From Prauserella endophytica (GTDB lineage: Bacteria > Actinomycetota > Actinomycetes > Mycobacteriales > Pseudonocardiaceae), in contig NZ_SWMS01000002.1 in the NCBI RefSeq assembly GCF_005146945.1, positions 62,001 to 126,000 on the forward strand: a stretch of DNA of 64,000 bases, written 5' to 3'. Shown piece after piece: positions 33,126 through 44,309 of this stretch. The notes below the pieces were generated by a model, which saw only the letters and a program-made list of their open reading frames with translations, was not told the origin of the DNA and made no database searches. Within the stretch, counting starts at the first letter, position 1. Each line of letters opens with the position of its first letter. The position numbers were made by a program, and so were the translations under genes.

Positions 33126-34763
33126 TTGAGCAGGCAGAGTCTCACCAAGGCGCACAACAAGATCACGGAGCTGTCCTGGGAGCCGACGTTCGCGACCCCG
33201 GCGACTCGCTTCGGCACCGATTACACGTTCGAGAAGGCACCGAAGAAGGACCCGCTCAAGCAGATCATGCGGTCGTACTTCCCGATGGAGGAGGAGAAGG
33301 ACAACCGCGTCTTCGGGGCCATGGACGGCGCGATTCGCGGGAACATGTTCCGGCAGGTGCAGCAGCGTTGGCTGGAGTGGCAGAAGTTGTTCCTGTCCAT
33401 CATCCCGTTTCCGGAGATCTCCGCGGCGCGGGCGATGCCGATGGCCATCGACGCGGTGCCGAACCCGGAGATCCACAACGGACTCGCGGTGCAGATGATC
33501 GACGAGGTCCGGCACTCGACGATCCAGATGAACCTCAAGAAGCTCTACATGAACAACTACATCGACCCGGCCGGGTTCGACATCACGGAGAAGGCGTTCG
33601 CGAACAACTACGCGGGCACCATCGGCCGCCAGTTCGGCGAAGGGTTCATCACCGGTGACGCGATCACCGCGGCCAACATCTATCTGACGGTCGTCGCGGA
33701 GACCGCGTTCACCAACACGCTGTTCGTGGCCATGCCCGACGAGGCCGCCGCCAACGGCGACTACCTGCTGCCCACGGTCTTCCACTCGGTGCAGTCCGAC
33801 GAGTCCCGTCACATCAGCAACGGCTACTCCATCCTCCTGATGGCGCTGGCCGACGAGCGCAACCGCCCGCTGCTGGAACGCGACCTGCGCTACGCCTGGT
33901 GGAACAACCACTGCGTGGTGGACGCCGCCATCGGCACCTTCATCGAGTACGGAACCAAGGACCGTCGCAAGGACCGCGAGTCCTACGCCGAGATGTGGCG
34001 CCGCTGGATCTACGACGACTACTACCGCAGCTACCTGCTCCCGCTGGAGAAGTACGGGCTGGTGATCCCGCACGACCTCGTCGAGGAGGCGTGGAACCGC
34101 ATCACGAACAAGTTCTACGTGCACCGCGTGGCGCAGTTCTTCGCCACCGGCTGGCCGGTGAACTACTGGCGCATCGACGGCATGACCGACGCCGACTTCG
34201 AATGGTTCGAGGACAAGTACCCGGGCTGGTACAACCAGTTCGGCAAGTGGTGGGAGTCCTACAACCGGCTGCGGTATCCGGGCCGGAACAAGCCGATCGC
34301 CTTCGAGGAGGTCGGGTACGAGTACCCGCACCGCTGCTGGACCTGCATGGTGCCCTGTCTCGTCCGGGAGGACCTGGTGGTCGACAAGGTCGACGAGCAG
34401 TGGCGGACCTACTGCTCGGAGACCTGCGCCTGGACCGACAAGGTCGCCTTCCGCCCAGAGTACGAGGGCCGCGAGACCCCGAACATGGGCAGGCTCACCG
34501 GGCAGCGTGAGTGGGAGACGCTGCACCACGACCGGGACCTCGCCGACATCGTGAAGGACCTGGGCTACGTCCGCGACGACGGCAAGACCCTCATCCCGCA
34601 GCCGCACCTGGACCTGGACGACCAGAAGAAGCTGTGGACGCTGGACGACCTCCGCGGCATCCGGTTCGCCAGCCCGAACGTGACCCTCAACGAGATGACC
34701 GACTCCGAGCGCGAGGAGTGGGCGGCGGCCTACCGCGCCAACCCCAACGTGTGCCCCGCCTGA
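33126..34763 (+). CDS. mimA: Propane 2-monooxygenase / phenol-type hydroxylase, large (alpha) subunit
   Basis: A 545-aa soluble diiron monooxygenase alpha subunit. Diiron ligands are visible as the pairs in [14 protein letters not shown] and [15 protein letters not shown], together with upstream glutamates in [10 protein letters not shown] CxxC...C cluster in [10 protein letters not shown] and YCSETCAW near residue 400 is family-typical. It hydroxylates propane to 2-propanol, and in mycobacteria also acetone and phenol. The start is TTG 33126, giving the family N-terminus [10 protein letters not shown], with GAGGAGG seven bases upstream. First gene of the operon. Confidence 0.95.
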   Translation: MSRQSLTKAHNKITELSWEPTFATPATRFGTDYTFEKAPKKDPLKQIMRSYFPMEEEKDNRVFGAMDGAIRGNMFRQVQQRWLEWQKLFLSIIPFPEISAARAMPMAIDAVPNPEIHNGLAVQMIDEVRHSTIQMNLKKLYMNNYIDPAGFDITEKAFANNYAGTIGRQFGEGFITGDAITAANIYLTVVAETAFTNTLFVAMPDEAAANGDYLLPTVFHSVQSDESRHISNGYSILLMALADERNRPLLERDLRYAWWNNHCVVDAAIGTFIEYGTKDRRKDRESYAEMWRRWIYDDYYRSYLLPLEKYGLVIPHDLVEEAWNRITNKFYVHRVAQFFATGWPVNYWRIDGMTDADFEWFEDKYPGWYNQFGKWWESYNRLRYPGRNKPIAFEEVGYEYPHRCWTCMVPCLVREDLVVDKVDEQWRTYCSETCAWTDKVAFRPEYEGRETPNMGRLTGQREWETLHHDRDLADIVKDLGYVRDDGKTLIPQPHLDLDDQKKLWTLDDLRGIRFASPNVTLNEMTDSEREEWAAAYRANPNVCPA

Positions 34764-34845
34764 CGGCCTCCAGGAGGACCAGCGGACGGCGGTGGCCGCC
34801 GGCCCGAGGCGCCGCCGCCGTCCGCTCCCGAGAATCGAGAGACCA

Positions 34846-35892
34846 ATGGCCGACAAACATCGCATCTCCTTCGAACCGGTCGACATCGAGATGGAGGTCC
34901 GCGAGGACGAGAAGATCCTCGATGCCGCGTTCCGCCAGGGCATCCACCTCATGCACGGCTGCCGCGAGGGTCAGTGCTCGGCGTGCAAGTCCTACGTACT
35001 GGACGGCGAGATCCAGATGGAGCGCTACTCGACGTTCGCCTGCAACGATGCCGAGGTCGAGGAGGGCTACGTGCTGCTGTGCCGGGCACACGCCTTCAGC
35101 GACTGCACGATCGAGCTGCTCAACTTCGACGAGGAGGAGCTGCTCAACTCCGCCCCGCTGCAGGAGATCCGGACCGAGGTCGTGGAGATCGTTCCGCACA
35201 CGCACGACATCGTGGGCCTCAAGCTCAAGCCGGTCGACCCGGCCGCGTACGAGTTCAAGCCCGGTCAGTACGCCGACCTGACAATCCCGGGCACGGACGA
35301 GCGCCGGTCCTTCTCGATGGCGACGACACCGTCCACAAGCGACCACATCGAGTTCGTCATCAAGAAGTACCCGGGTGGCCGGTTCTCCTCGTTGCTGGAC
35401 GAGGGCATCGAGGTCGGTGACACGATCGACCTGACGGGACCGTACGGCAACTTCACCCTCAAGAACGGGCACGTACTGCCCCTGGTACTGATGGCGGGCG
35501 GAGCGGGCATGGCACCCGTCCTCGGCCTGCTGCGGCACCTGAGCGCGACCGGTGACGCCCGCCGGATCCGCTTCTACTACGGCGCCCGCACCCCTGCGGA
35601 CCTGTTCTATCTGGACGAGATCCGCGCGCTGGGTGATCGGCTGGACGACTTCGAGTTCGTCGTCGCCCTCTCGGAGTCGGGTGACGGCGTCGAGGGACTC
35701 GGCATCACCGCCGAGCGCGGGATGGTCACCGACGTGGTCGAGGCGCGGGAGCCCGAGCTGCACCGGGCCGAGGTCTACCTGTGCGGGCCGCCGCCCATGG
35801 TGGACGCCGCGCTGGCGCTGGCCTCCCGGCAGGGCGTGCCGGACGACCAGGTGTTCTACGACAAGTTCACCACGTCGGTTCGTGACGAGTAG
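34846..35892 (+). CDS. mimB: Propane monooxygenase reductase component
   Basis: A 348-aa NADH reductase. Residues ~1-95 form a plant-type [2Fe-2S] ferredoxin with the cysteines of CREGQCSACKSYVL and a later LLCRAHA. Residues ~105-210 form the FAD domain (RRSFSMATTPS, the RxxS FAD motif), and the rest the NAD domain (LMAGGAGMAPVLGLLRHL; YLCGPPPMVDAAL). It passes electrons from NADH to the diiron hydroxylase. ATG 34846 follows GAGAGACC. Gap to mimA is 82 bp. Confidence 0.95.
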   Translation: MADKHRISFEPVDIEMEVREDEKILDAAFRQGIHLMHGCREGQCSACKSYVLDGEIQMERYSTFACNDAEVEEGYVLLCRAHAFSDCTIELLNFDEEELLNSAPLQEIRTEVVEIVPHTHDIVGLKLKPVDPAAYEFKPGQYADLTIPGTDERRSFSMATTPSTSDHIEFVIKKYPGGRFSSLLDEGIEVGDTIDLTGPYGNFTLKNGHVLPLVLMAGGAGMAPVLGLLRHLSATGDARRIRFYYGARTPADLFYLDEIRALGDRLDDFEFVVALSESGDGVEGLGITAERGMVTDVVEAREPELHRAEVYLCGPPPMVDAALALASRQGVPDDQVFYDKFTTSVRDE

Positions 35893-35911
35893 ATATCAGA
35901 GGAGATGTCAC

Positions 35912-37024
35912 ATGGCGAACAGCGCAACGTCTGCGCCGAAGGTGCGCAGCTTCCCGAAGGTGGAGTTCACCGACTCCGAGGCGGGTGCCCTCGAGTTCCC
36001 GAGCTCGAAGAGCCGCACCTACAACTACTTCAAGCCCGCCAAGCTGCGGGCGACCGTGTACGAGGACGTGACCGTCGACGTGCAGCCCGATCCTGAGCGG
36101 CACCTCAGCCAGGGGTGGATCTACGGCTTCGGTGACGGCCCCGGCGGCTACCCGCAGGAGTGGACGGCGGCGAAATCGTCCGACTGGCACGCGTTCCTCG
36201 ACCCCAACGAGGAGTGGGAGCAGACCATCTACCGCAACAACTCCGCGGTGGTGCGCCAGGTCTCCCTGTGCCTCGAGAACGCCAAGCGCGCGGGCGCCTA
36301 CGGCAACTGGAACGCGGCCTGGCAGAAGTTCATCGCGAGCAACCTCGGCGCCTGGATGCACGCCGAGAACGGCATGGCGCTGCACGTCTTCACGTCGATC
36401 CAACGTTCCGGCCCGACGAACATGATCAACACCGCGGTGGCCGTCAACGCGGCGCACAAGATGCGCTTCGCCCAGGACCTCGCGTTGTTCAACCTGGACC
36501 TGTCCGAGTCGCTCGACACCTTCGACGGTTCGGTGCACAAGCAGGTGTGGGCCTCGGCCGAGGAATGGCAGCCCACCCGCAAGGTCGTCGAGGAGCTGAC
36601 GGCCGTCGGCGACTGGGCCGAGCTGTTGTTCGGCACCAACGTCGTCTTCGAGCAGCTCGTCGGTCAGCTCTTCCGGTCCGAGCTGGTCATGCAGATCGCC
36701 GCCAAGAACGGCGACTACATCACGCCGACCATCGTCGGCACCGGGGAGCACGACTACAGCCGGGACCTCGGCTACACACGGGCGTTGTTCCGGCTGCTCA
36801 CGCGTGACGAGCAGTTCGGCGAGAGCAACCGGGAACTGTTCGGGCAGTGGCTGGCGAAGTGGGTGCCGCCGTGCCTGGACGCCGCCCACGCGTTACAGCC
36901 GATCTGGTCGCAGCCGGCGGAGAAGACACTCACGTTCGCCGACTCGCTCGGCGCGACCAAGGAAAAGTTCAGCCAGCTGCTCGAGGAGATCGGGCTCGAC
37001 GTACCGAAGGAGTTGGAGAAGTGA
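35912..37024 (+). CDS. mimC: Propane monooxygenase hydroxylase, small (beta) subunit
   Basis: A 370-aa ferritin-like beta subunit that lacks diiron ligands and scaffolds the alpha subunit. Family text includes [20 protein letters not shown] near the N-terminus and [19 protein letters not shown] in the core. AGAGGAGATG precedes ATG 35912. Its stop overlaps mimD by 4 bp. Confidence 0.93.
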   Translation: MANSATSAPKVRSFPKVEFTDSEAGALEFPSSKSRTYNYFKPAKLRATVYEDVTVDVQPDPERHLSQGWIYGFGDGPGGYPQEWTAAKSSDWHAFLDPNEEWEQTIYRNNSAVVRQVSLCLENAKRAGAYGNWNAAWQKFIASNLGAWMHAENGMALHVFTSIQRSGPTNMINTAVAVNAAHKMRFAQDLALFNLDLSESLDTFDGSVHKQVWASAEEWQPTRKVVEELTAVGDWAELLFGTNVVFEQLVGQLFRSELVMQIAAKNGDYITPTIVGTGEHDYSRDLGYTRALFRLLTRDEQFGESNRELFGQWLAKWVPPCLDAAHALQPIWSQPAEKTLTFADSLGATKEKFSQLLEEIGLDVPKELEK

Positions 37025-37371
37025 GCGACAGCATGCAGTTCGGCTCCCAGGCCGGGTCGTCGAACATGTGCGGCGTCACCCTGATGAACACCCCGGTGGG
37101 GCGGGTGGTCGCCGACGTGATGGCGACCAAGGAGGGTGTCTCGCTCGTGGAGTACCCCTCCATGATCCGGGTGGACGGCACCAGGCTACTGGAGTTCGAC
37201 TACGACGAGCTGACCGAGGCACTCGGCGAGTCCTTCGACGGTTCGATCTTCGAGGAGATCAGCTCGACGCACTACGGTCGCATGGTGCACCTGGACGACC
37301 GCACACTGCTGTTCGCCAACCCCGAGGACGCCGCCGAGTACATCGGCTTCGACCTGCTCGCACACGGCTGA
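37021..37371 (+). CDS. mimD: Propane monooxygenase coupling/effector protein
   Basis: A 116-aa cofactor-less effector protein of the MmoB/DmpM family. [20 protein letters not shown] and [20 protein letters not shown] are conserved features. It binds the hydroxylase to gate substrate and oxygen. GTG 37021 overlaps the mimC stop. A strong hairpin follows 20 bp after its stop. Confidence 0.93.
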   Translation: MSDSMQFGSQAGSSNMCGVTLMNTPVGRVVADVMATKEGVSLVEYPSMIRVDGTRLLEFDYDELTEALGESFDGSIFEEISSTHYGRMVHLDDRTLLFANPEDAAEYIGFDLLAHG

Positions 37372-37390
37372 CGCCGGGCAGACCGATCCG

Positions 37391-37432
37391 GGTGGTGGCG
37401 GGACCTTCGCAAGGGGGAGTCCCGCCACCACC
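37391..37432. terminator. Strong intra-operon hairpin between mimD and accessory genes
   Basis: A perfect 14-bp stem, GGTGGTGGCGGGAC (37391-37404) with GTCCCGCCACCACC (37419-37432), and a 14-base loop. There is no T-run. It can act as a partial terminator or as a 3' stabiliser of the mimABCD message, setting lower expression of the downstream genes, which continue on the same strand only ~40 bp away. Confidence 0.7.
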
Positions 37433-37473
37433 GTTCCACAGCACACGAGCACAGCACAGGGTGAGGAGCTTCG

Positions 37474-38481
37474 ATGTACGAGAAGGATGGCGAGCGGTAC
37501 TACGTCGTCGACGGGCACGTCCACATCTGGGATGGCCGGGCGTCGAACCACAAGAACGTGCACGGCAAGCAGTTCATCGACTGCTTTTACGACTACCACA
37601 GGAACCTCAGCCCCGAAGAGGTCGTCTGGGACTACGACACCTACACCTACTACGGAGCCGAAAGGTTCATGAAGGACCTCTTTCAGGAGGGCTACGTCGA
37701 CCACGCCATCTTCCAGGCGACGCTGCTCAGCGACTTCTACAAGAACGGCTTCGGCCAGACCGAGGAGGCGCTCGCACTCACCCAGCGGTACCCCGACAAG
37801 CTGACCTACAACCACGCCTACGACCCGCGCAACGGTCAGGCCGGCCTGGAGCAGCTGCGCCGTGACGCCGAGCGGATGAACCTGCGGGGCGTCAAGCTCT
37901 ACACCGCCGAGTGGCACGGCGACTCGCGAGGCTACAAGCTCGATGAGCCGTGGTCGCGTCGTTACCTCGAGGAGTGCCTCGAGCTCGGAATCAGGAACAT
38001 CCACGTCCACAAGGGACCGACGATCCGCCCGCTCGACCGGGACGCGTTCGACGTCGCCGACATCGACAGGGTCGCCACCGACTACCTCGACCTGAACTTC
38101 GTCGTCGAGCACGTCGGCCTGCCCCGGCTGGAGGACTTCTGCTGGATCGCCACGCAGGAGTCGAACGTCTACGGTGGACTCGCGGTCGCGATGCCCTTCA
38201 TCCACACCCGGCCGCGGTACTTCGCCCAGATCATCGGGGAGCTGCTCTACTGGATCGGCGAGGACAGGATTTTGTTCGGCAGCGACTACGCCCTGTGGAC
38301 GCCGAAGTGGCTCGTCGAGAAGTTCGTCGACTTCCAGATCCCCGAGGACATGACGGAGTATCCCGCGATCACCCCGGAACAGAAGAGGAAGATCCTCGGG
38401 CTCAACGCGGCGGCGTTGTACGACCTCGACGTGCCCCGGCAGTCCCGGCTGCCCGGTGAGGTCACGGGGGCGGGTGTGTGA
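37474..38481 (+). CDS. Amidohydrolase-2 family protein of the propane monooxygenase cluster
   Basis: A 335-aa TIM-barrel amidohydrolase. VVDGHVHIWDG is the HxH metal motif, HVHKGPTIRPLDRDAF and VVEHVGLPRLEDFC supply further histidines, and LFGSDYALWTPKW the last aspartate. This protein type is conserved next to propane/phenol-type diiron monooxygenases; its reaction is not established, but decarboxylase or hydrolase chemistry is usual for the fold. ATG 37474 follows GTGAGGAG. Its stop shares a base with the next start. Confidence 0.85.
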   Translation: MYEKDGERYYVVDGHVHIWDGRASNHKNVHGKQFIDCFYDYHRNLSPEEVVWDYDTYTYYGAERFMKDLFQEGYVDHAIFQATLLSDFYKNGFGQTEEALALTQRYPDKLTYNHAYDPRNGQAGLEQLRRDAERMNLRGVKLYTAEWHGDSRGYKLDEPWSRRYLEECLELGIRNIHVHKGPTIRPLDRDAFDVADIDRVATDYLDLNFVVEHVGLPRLEDFCWIATQESNVYGGLAVAMPFIHTRPRYFAQIIGELLYWIGEDRILFGSDYALWTPKWLVEKFVDFQIPEDMTEYPAITPEQKRKILGLNAAALYDLDVPRQSRLPGEVTGAGV

Positions 38482-39212
38482 TGACGAGAACGGTCCGGTC
38501 CGTGGAGGCCGAGGTTCTCGCGGCGCTGGCGACGGTGATCGACCCGGAGCTGGACGAACCTGTGACGGAACTGGGGTTCGTCCGGTCCGTGACCATCGAC
38601 GACCGCGGCGTCGAGGTGCACTTGCGGCTGCCCACCTCGTTCTGTGCGCCCAACTTCGCCTACCTGATGGTCGCCGATGCCTACGACGCCCTGGCGGCGG
38701 TGCCGGAAGCAGGCCGGGTGCGGGTGCTGCTCGACGACCACCATGACTCCGACAAGATCAACCAGGGTACCGCGGCCGGGCTCGGGTACGTCGGAACCTT
38801 CGGGGTGGAGGCGGAGGACAGTCTCGACGAGCTCCGCCGCACCTTCCGGCGCAAGGCACATCTGGCCGCGATGGAACGGTGCTGCCGGTCGCTGCTGGCC
38901 AGCGGCGCCTGGACGATCGAAGAGCTGCCGCTGCTGGAGTTGTTCGATCTGCCCGTGAACCCGCTCAAGTCGGCGTTGCTGCGACGGCGTGAGGCCATCG
39001 GGTTGCCCAACCATCCGCACGCACGCGTGCTGGTCGACCACGACGGCACGCCGATCGCGACCACCGACGTGGCGCTGCGATTGCGGCTGGCGGCCACCAC
39101 CCGCGTGTCCATCGAGGGTAACGCCCACTTCTGCCGGGGCCTGCTCGCAACCCGGTACGCCGACGCCGACCAGGCGGCCCCGGTCGTCACCAACTCCAGG
39201 AGCCACGCATGA
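38481..39212 (+). CDS. DUF59/MIP18-type iron-sulfur assembly-like protein
   Basis: A 243-aa protein. Residues ~5-90 are a DUF59 (MIP18) domain with VIDPELDEPVTELGFVRSV and a conserved cysteine in LPTSFCAPNFAYLM, a domain used for maturing metal centres. The C-terminal ~150 residues are specific to these monooxygenase clusters. A role in assembling the diiron or [2Fe-2S] site is likely by context. ATG 38481 (TGATG overlap) is preferred over the adjacent GTG 38478. Confidence 0.8.
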   Translation: MTRTVRSVEAEVLAALATVIDPELDEPVTELGFVRSVTIDDRGVEVHLRLPTSFCAPNFAYLMVADAYDALAAVPEAGRVRVLLDDHHDSDKINQGTAAGLGYVGTFGVEAEDSLDELRRTFRRKAHLAAMERCCRSLLASGAWTIEELPLLELFDLPVNPLKSALLRRREAIGLPNHPHARVLVDHDGTPIATTDVALRLRLAATTRVSIEGNAHFCRGLLATRYADADQAAPVVTNSRSHA

Positions 39213-40234
39213 AAGCCGCACAGGTAACCGGGTACCACCAGAATCTCGAACTGCGGGACGTCGACGAGCCCAAGATCACCGGGCCGTTGGACGTCGTGGT
39301 GAAGGTCGGCGCAGCCGGGGTGTGCCGCACCGACATCCACATTCTTGAGGGCCAGTGGGCGGAGAAGTCGGGCGTCACCCTGCCTTACACGATCGGGCAC
39401 GAGAACGCCGGCTGGGTGGAAGCGGTCGGTGACGCCGTGACGAACGTGACGGTGGGCGACAAGGTGATTCTGCACCCGCTGATGACGTGCGGCCTGTGCC
39501 GGGCCTGCCGCCTCGGCGACGACGTGCACTGCGAGAGCTCGCGGTTCCCCGGCATCGACACCCACGGCGGCTACGCCGAGTACCTGCTCACGTCGGCCCG
39601 GTCATGCGTGAAGCTGGACGACAGCCTCGAACCCGCCGACGTCGCCGCGCTGGCCGACGCAGGGCTGACCGCCCAGCACGCGGCCGCCAAGGCTGCCAGT
39701 GCCCTCCGTCCCGGCGACGCCTGCGTGATCATCGGAGCCGGCGGCCTCGGCCACATCGGCATCCAGTGCATGAAGGCGATGAGCGCGGCCACCCTCATCG
39801 TGGTCGACCGCAACCCCGAGGCGCTCGAGCTTGCCGGGCAGGTCGGCGCCGACGTCACGGTCGTCGCCGACGGTACCCACGTCGAGCAGGTCCTCGAGTA
39901 CACCGGCGGCCACGGTGCGGAGGCGGTACTCGATTTCGTCGGCGAAGGCGGCACCACCTCCGAAGGCGTGCGGATGCTGCGCCGCGCGGGCAACTACTAC
40001 GTGATCGGGTACGGCGAGAACATCGACGTGCCGACCATCGACATCATCTCGACGGAGATCAACTTCATCGGCAACCTGGTGGGCTCGTACACCGATCTGC
40101 AGGACCTGATGGTGCTCGCCGCCCAGGGCAAGGTGAAGCTGCACACAGCCCGGTACGGGCTGGACGAGTGCCAGCGGGCGATCGACGACCTGAACGCGGG
40201 CAAGGTTCGTGGCCGCGCGATTCTCATCCCCTGA
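39209..40234 (+). CDS. Zinc-dependent alcohol dehydrogenase
   Basis: A 341-aa medium-chain dehydrogenase. Catalytic zinc ligands are in AGVCRTDIH and [12 protein letters not shown]; the structural zinc cysteines are in [15 protein letters not shown]; the Rossmann fold is at [16 protein letters not shown]. In this cluster it should oxidise 2-propanol to acetone (or the equivalent alcohol product). The ATG overlaps the DUF59 stop by 4 bp. Confidence 0.9.
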   Translation: MKAAQVTGYHQNLELRDVDEPKITGPLDVVVKVGAAGVCRTDIHILEGQWAEKSGVTLPYTIGHENAGWVEAVGDAVTNVTVGDKVILHPLMTCGLCRACRLGDDVHCESSRFPGIDTHGGYAEYLLTSARSCVKLDDSLEPADVAALADAGLTAQHAAAKAASALRPGDACVIIGAGGLGHIGIQCMKAMSAATLIVVDRNPEALELAGQVGADVTVVADGTHVEQVLEYTGGHGAEAVLDFVGEGGTTSEGVRMLRRAGNYYVIGYGENIDVPTIDIISTEINFIGNLVGSYTDLQDLMVLAAQGKVKLHTARYGLDECQRAIDDLNAGKVRGRAILIP

Positions 40235-41902
<1,668 letters not shown>

Positions 41903-41908
41903 GCCGAC

Positions 41909-41949
41909 CCGCGCCTGGTGCCCCCCGATCACGGCGGCGCCAGGCGCGG
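41909..41949. terminator. Hairpin downstream of the chaperonin gene
   Basis: A perfect 10-bp stem CCGCGCCTGG (41909-41918) / CCAGGCGCGG (41940-41949) that begins 7 bp after the chaperonin stop. It probably marks the main end of the monooxygenase operon, though the following gene on the same strand starts 30 bp later. Confidence 0.6.
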
Positions 41950-41978
41950 CAGGCCCCGAGCACGACAGGAGGCCGCGA

Positions 41979-42476
41979 ATGATCGACCTGGAGTACCAGG
42001 CGGGAACGATCGTGATCCGAACCCGGACAGGGCCGGTTCTCACCGGCGAGGTGCTCGAAGGCTTGAGCGCGGCCATCACCTACGTCGGAGCGGTCCATCC
42101 GATCGTCCTCACGGGTGCCGATGGCGTGTTCGCCCCCGACCTGGACCCGATGATCGGCCCCGGCCGAACGCGGGCACGGACCTACCTGTGGCGCGTGCTG
42201 CGCGAGCTGCGAGCCCATCCACTCCCCGTCGTGGCCGCCGTCAACGGCGACGCGGTGGGCGCCGGCTACCTGCTGGCCGAGGCCGCCGACGTCCGGGTGA
42301 TGTCCGGGGGATTCCTCCAGCCCTCACCCCGGAGCGGCGTGTCCTACTGCGCGAGGACGGCGGTGACCGTGGGGCTGGTGGAACACCGGTGCGCTGCCGC
42401 GGAGCTGATCGAGGCGAGCCTGCGACAGATCGGCCGTCTCCGCGGGAACGCGGTCATGGCGCGTACGACCGGCTGA
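41979..42476 (+). CDS. Short enoyl-CoA hydratase/isomerase-like protein
   Basis: A 165-aa crotonase-like protein, about two thirds of the usual ~255 residues. HPLPVVAAVNGDAVGAGYLL is the second oxyanion-hole region, and GADGVFAPDLDP replaces the usual first one. The C-terminal helical part needed for trimer formation is mostly missing, and the catalytic glutamates cannot be identified. ATG 41979 follows CAGGAGG. It may be an accessory protein rather than an active hydratase. Confidence 0.6.
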   Translation: MIDLEYQAGTIVIRTRTGPVLTGEVLEGLSAAITYVGAVHPIVLTGADGVFAPDLDPMIGPGRTRARTYLWRVLRELRAHPLPVVAAVNGDAVGAGYLLAEAADVRVMSGGFLQPSPRSGVSYCARTAVTVGLVEHRCAAAELIEASLRQIGRLRGNAVMARTTG

Positions 42477-42495
42477 CGAGTCGAAGGGTGTTTCG

Positions 42496-42687
42496 GTGGC
42501 GGTGAGTGAGCAGATCGACGGCCCCCACACCTCATCGACAGGGTGCGGGTTGGCGCTGAAGGACGATCGGGAGAACGCGGATTCCACGGAGAACGAGGTC
42601 GCCCGGAGGGGTGCGCACTCGGTCTGCCTGGAGCGGGCGCGCCGCGCGCTGGCTCGCTCCGGCTGGCAGATCGATGCGGGTGGCTGA
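42496..42687 (+). CDS. Small hypothetical protein (63 aa)
   Basis: GTG 42496 lies 20 bp after the crotonase-like gene on the same strand with GAAGGG upstream. The product is polar with a helix CLERARRALARSGWQID at the end. No family recognised; it may be cotranscribed with its neighbours. Confidence 0.4.
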   Translation: MAVSEQIDGPHTSSTGCGLALKDDRENADSTENEVARRGAHSVCLERARRALARSGWQIDAGG

Positions 42688-42795
42688 GGGGAACGACGGG
42701 AGCTCGTTGTGGTCGGTCGTCGCCACCGTTCTGTTCGGCGGGTGGCTCGGTGAGCTGCTCGCGTTCGCCCGGTCAGGCCGGGGAGCCGGCAGGCG

Positions 42796-43200
42796 GTGGT
42801 GCGCAGGCGGATCGTCGACGTGGTCCCGGTCTGGATGCTCGTCGTGCTCGGCATCGCGGTGGCGGGCGGGCTGGTGCGGCACGGCATACGTGGGCAGTGG
42901 GCGGCGTTCAGCGTGACCGCGGCGTGCGCACTCGTCGTCGTCGCGCTGGCCGTGGAGCGGCCGTCCGAGGGTGAGCCCGTGGTCGACCTGGTGTTGCGTA
43001 CCCGGAGTCCCAGGGTCGCGACCGGCCGCGCCATCGCGGCGCCCTACGCGCTTCCGGAGCCAGGGCCGGTGACCGGATCGATGACCGGGCCGATGGCCCT
43101 GCTGGCCGCGCTGGGCCTCGTCGCCCTGCTCGTGGTCAACGCCGACAGCGGGGTCGCGCCCCGGGTCATCCTGCCTCGACGGAGCACCACGGGAAGGTGA
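42796..43200 (+). CDS. Small membrane protein, possibly the 3' part of a frameshifted gene
   Basis: The 134-aa frame has two close transmembrane segments (VWMLVVLGIAVAGGLV and FSVTAACALVVVALAV) and a third near the end (MALLAALGLVALLVVN). It starts with GTG GTG without a ribosome binding site. Just upstream another frame (from about 42674) encodes a good membrane-helix start, SLWSVVATVLFGGWLGELLA, that loses coding character near 42790. A single-base shift around 42770-42795 would join both into one ~175-aa protein, so this may be one broken or mis-sequenced gene. Confidence 0.5.
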   Translation: MVRRRIVDVVPVWMLVVLGIAVAGGLVRHGIRGQWAAFSVTAACALVVVALAVERPSEGEPVVDLVLRTRSPRVATGRAIAAPYALPEPGPVTGSMTGPMALLAALGLVALLVVNADSGVAPRVILPRRSTTGR

Positions 43201-43463
43201 CATCCGTGAGCTTCTCCAACGCCACGAACACCGGGATCGGTCCAAAGTGGTCTCCAGAGGGAACGTCGGGCGAACGGAAGGTGGCTACCCGAATGCGTTT
43301 GGGATCCGCGGTTGCCGGCTTCAACTCCACTGTTCTGTCGTAGCCGTAACGGCAGGTCCTGGGCTGCGACTTCCTGACTATTGCTCGTCGTCTCGTGGCG
43401 GGCCAGCACTGATCACCGGCATCTCCGGCTATCGGCAGGAAAGTCAAACCGATGGAGGCAGAT

Positions 43464-44309
43464 GTGCCCGTCATCCGATCCCGGCGAGGCGGCTTCACCG
43501 GACGACGCGAGCGCGCCGAAACCGTTGCCGCCGCCCAATACGAAACTCTGACGGACGCACGACGGTACGCCGCGTCGCACCAAGGCTGGGGCCCCGGTGC
43601 ACGATATCTTCACTCGCGGTTGCACATTGTCGACGAGGTCCTGCGCGACAGTCGTGGTGGTGATCTCCTCGACGCGGGCTGTGGCCCCGGTGTGTTGTTG
43701 CGCCATCTTGTCGATACGCGCCCGGCTGACTTCCGGATGACCGGGTGCGACCAGTCAGCGGCGATGATCAAAGTTGCTCGCGAGAGACTCGCCGACGCGG
43801 CGGATCTCCGCTTGACGGTGGCGGACATCGAGAAGCTGCCGTTTCCAGAAGGGAGTTTCGACGTGGTCGTCGCGATGGGAGTGCTCGAGTACACGGATGC
43901 ACGGCGCGCGTTGCGTGAACTGGCGCGGGTGCTCCGTCCCGGCGGCCTCGTCGTGGTCACCATGCTCAACCCGCGCAGCCCGTACCGGTTGTTCGAGTGG
44001 TCCGTCTACTGGCCGGCGGTCCGCCTGCTGGGCCGTGTCGAGCGGTGGGCGGGTACGCCGCCAGAGCGCAGGCATGCGGCCAGCAGGACCGGTATCCGCG
44101 CCTTGTCGCGGCGACGACTGTGCCGTCTGCTCGGCGACCTCGGGCTGCGTCCGGTCGACATCGCCTACTACGACGTGACACCGCTTCTGCCGCCTTTCGA
44201 CCGCCTCGTGCGGAGGTGGTCTCGCCGGTGGCGGGAGCACCCGGAGACCACGGTGAGCCGCGGCGCACGACGGTGCCTGGGCACCGCCTATGTCGTCGCC
44301 GCCCGGTGA
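43464..44309 (+). CDS. SAM-dependent class I methyltransferase
   Basis: A 281-aa methyltransferase: motif I LLDAGCGPGVLLRHL, acidic loop TGCDQSAAMIKVARERL, motif IV region FDVVVAMGVLEY and the RVLRPGGLVVVTMLNP strand, all of UbiE/methyltransferase-11 type. The C-terminal ~80 residues are Arg-rich. GTG 43464 has GGAGG five bases upstream; ATG 43452 would place that site inside the gene. Substrate unknown. Its last 22 bp overlap the convergent transporter gene. Confidence 0.8.
   Translation: MPVIRSRRGGFTGRRERAETVAAAQYETLTDARRYAASHQGWGPGARYLHSRLHIVDEVLRDSRGGDLLDAGCGPGVLLRHLVDTRPADFRMTGCDQSAAMIKVARERLADAADLRLTVADIEKLPFPEGSFDVVVAMGVLEYTDARRALRELARVLRPGGLVVVTMLNPRSPYRLFEWSVYWPAVRLLGRVERWAGTPPERRHAASRTGIRALSRRRLCRLLGDLGLRPVDIAYYDVTPLLPPFDRLVRRWSRRWREHPETTVSRGARRCLGTAYVVAAR

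Noticed and set aside
43166-43345. Minus-strand frame with protein-like text between the small membrane protein and the methyltransferase genes
   Set aside because: Part of it reads like a globular protein, but third-position GC is lower than for real genes here, there is no start with a ribosome binding site, and it overlaps the neighbouring gene.
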